From Clostridiales bacterium (GTDB lineage: Bacteria > Bacillota > Clostridia > Monoglobales > Monoglobaceae): a DNA stretch of 64,000 nt. The notes beneath the pieces are model-generated. The model was not told the origin of the DNA. It ran no database searches and saw only the letters and a list, made by a program, of their open reading frames with translations. The stretch is taken from positions 1-64,000 of the forward strand of contig JAHZIG010000001.1 in assembly GCA_019419865.1 (NCBI GenBank), written 5' to 3'. Below, in pieces: positions 63,733-64,000 of the stretch (its first letter is position 1; each line of letters opens with the position of its first letter). Made by a program: the position numbers and the translations under genes.

Positions 63733-64000
63733 TCAGCTGGTGGCGTCCAATAGCGCCCGGTCCCATCTCGAATTTGCGTCGGCCACGTTAGTCTTAAGCT
63801 GATTAAAGACTAAACTTACGATCTCGTGGTCGTCCTTCTCGGCCTCCGCGGCTTTAACGAGCTCGAACGCGTCTACGTACAGCGCGATTATCTCGCTTAA
63901 GTTATTCGCCAAGACCGTATCTACCTCGCTGAGCTGCGCGTTTTCCACAGCCGCGGCGTTGGCCTCGGCGATCGCGCCCGCGTCGTAATATATCTCGTTG
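63733..64000 (-). CDS. Partial helical protein, 5' end outside the window
   Basis: The frame is open to the right edge, continuing upstream of the internal GTG at 63948 as EIYYDAGAIAEANAAA. About 88 residues are visible, all helix-forming and Ala/Glu/Leu-rich, ending SRWDRALLDATS. No domain was recognised. It is on the same strand as the propeller-like gene, 126 bases upstream of it. Confidence 0.6.
   Translation of the reverse strand, partial: NEIYYDAGAIAEANAAAVENAQLSEVDTVLANNLSEIIALYVDAFELVKAAEAEKDDHEIVSLVFNQLKTNVADANSRWDRALLDATS

Overview
The window looks like a chromosomal segment of a Gram-positive, endospore-forming member of the Clostridia, probably an uncultured gut-type lineage. The evidence is a full set of Firmicutes genes (whiA, yvcK, rapZ, hprK, mecA, fakA, asp23, divIC, a 6S RNA) together with sporulation genes (spoVM, yabP, yabQ). 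S-layer-homology, stalk (copper-amine-oxidase N-terminal-like), WG-repeat and GLUG surface proteins add to this. Genes have strong Shine-Dalgarno sites and sigma-A promoters with 17-bp spacers. TGA is used as an ordinary stop codon.

Layout. 0-9.3 kb: a four-base repeat that may lie inside a divergent gene running off the left edge, a cytoplasmic GH13 glycosidase, an S-layer-anchored 5'-nucleotidase, a small unknown gene, a GntR/UTRA repressor, a BlaI/M56 regulatory unit whose sensor appears split into two genes around an inverted-repeat element, and an AraC regulator. 9.6-15 kb: one very large secreted beta-helix (GH141-like) protein with three tandem lectin-like repeats, interrupted by an in-frame TGA that replaces a conserved Trp. 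15.1-17.7 kb: a SLOG-like protein, then NusG-II protein, Gx transporter and ApbE flavinyltransferase, a set associated with flavin-based extracytoplasmic electron transfer. 17.8-26.2 kb: a decaying surface-protein zone with three frameshifted genes, an intact WG-repeat protein and a secreted serine hydrolase.

26.4-31.5 kb: GNAT acetyltransferase, nitroreductase, M18 aminopeptidase, a membrane-anchored S1C protease and BirA. 31.6-40.9 kb: the core leftward block hprK, PHP phosphatase, murB, rapZ, yvcK, whiA, dnaE, which links carbon catabolite control, cell-wall synthesis and replication. 41.3-50.6 kb: rpmB, then on the opposite strand spoVM, a small Arg-rich membrane protein, recG, fakA, asp23, a YhaN/YhaO-like nuclease pair and yebC. 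This keeps the partners of the Bacillus spoVM-rpmB-yloU-yloV-recG neighbourhood in rearranged order. 51-54.5 kb: SPFH/NfeD membrane pair and the yabP-yabQ-divIC-yabR sporulation/division cluster. 54.9-64 kb: secreted and membrane unknowns, a VanZ-like protein, a DUF2975/XRE operon, mecA, the 6S RNA, rsmD-coaD, a coiled-coil protein and further unknowns. No CRISPR array, prophage, intact IS element, tRNA or rRNA was recognised.

No large new system stands out. The most original signals are the split M56/stalk sensor with its intercistronic inverted repeat, the tandem repeat at the left edge that could encode a DRQT tract, the internal TGA in the giant beta-helix gene, and the concentration of frameshifted surface genes between 17.8 and 23.4 kb.
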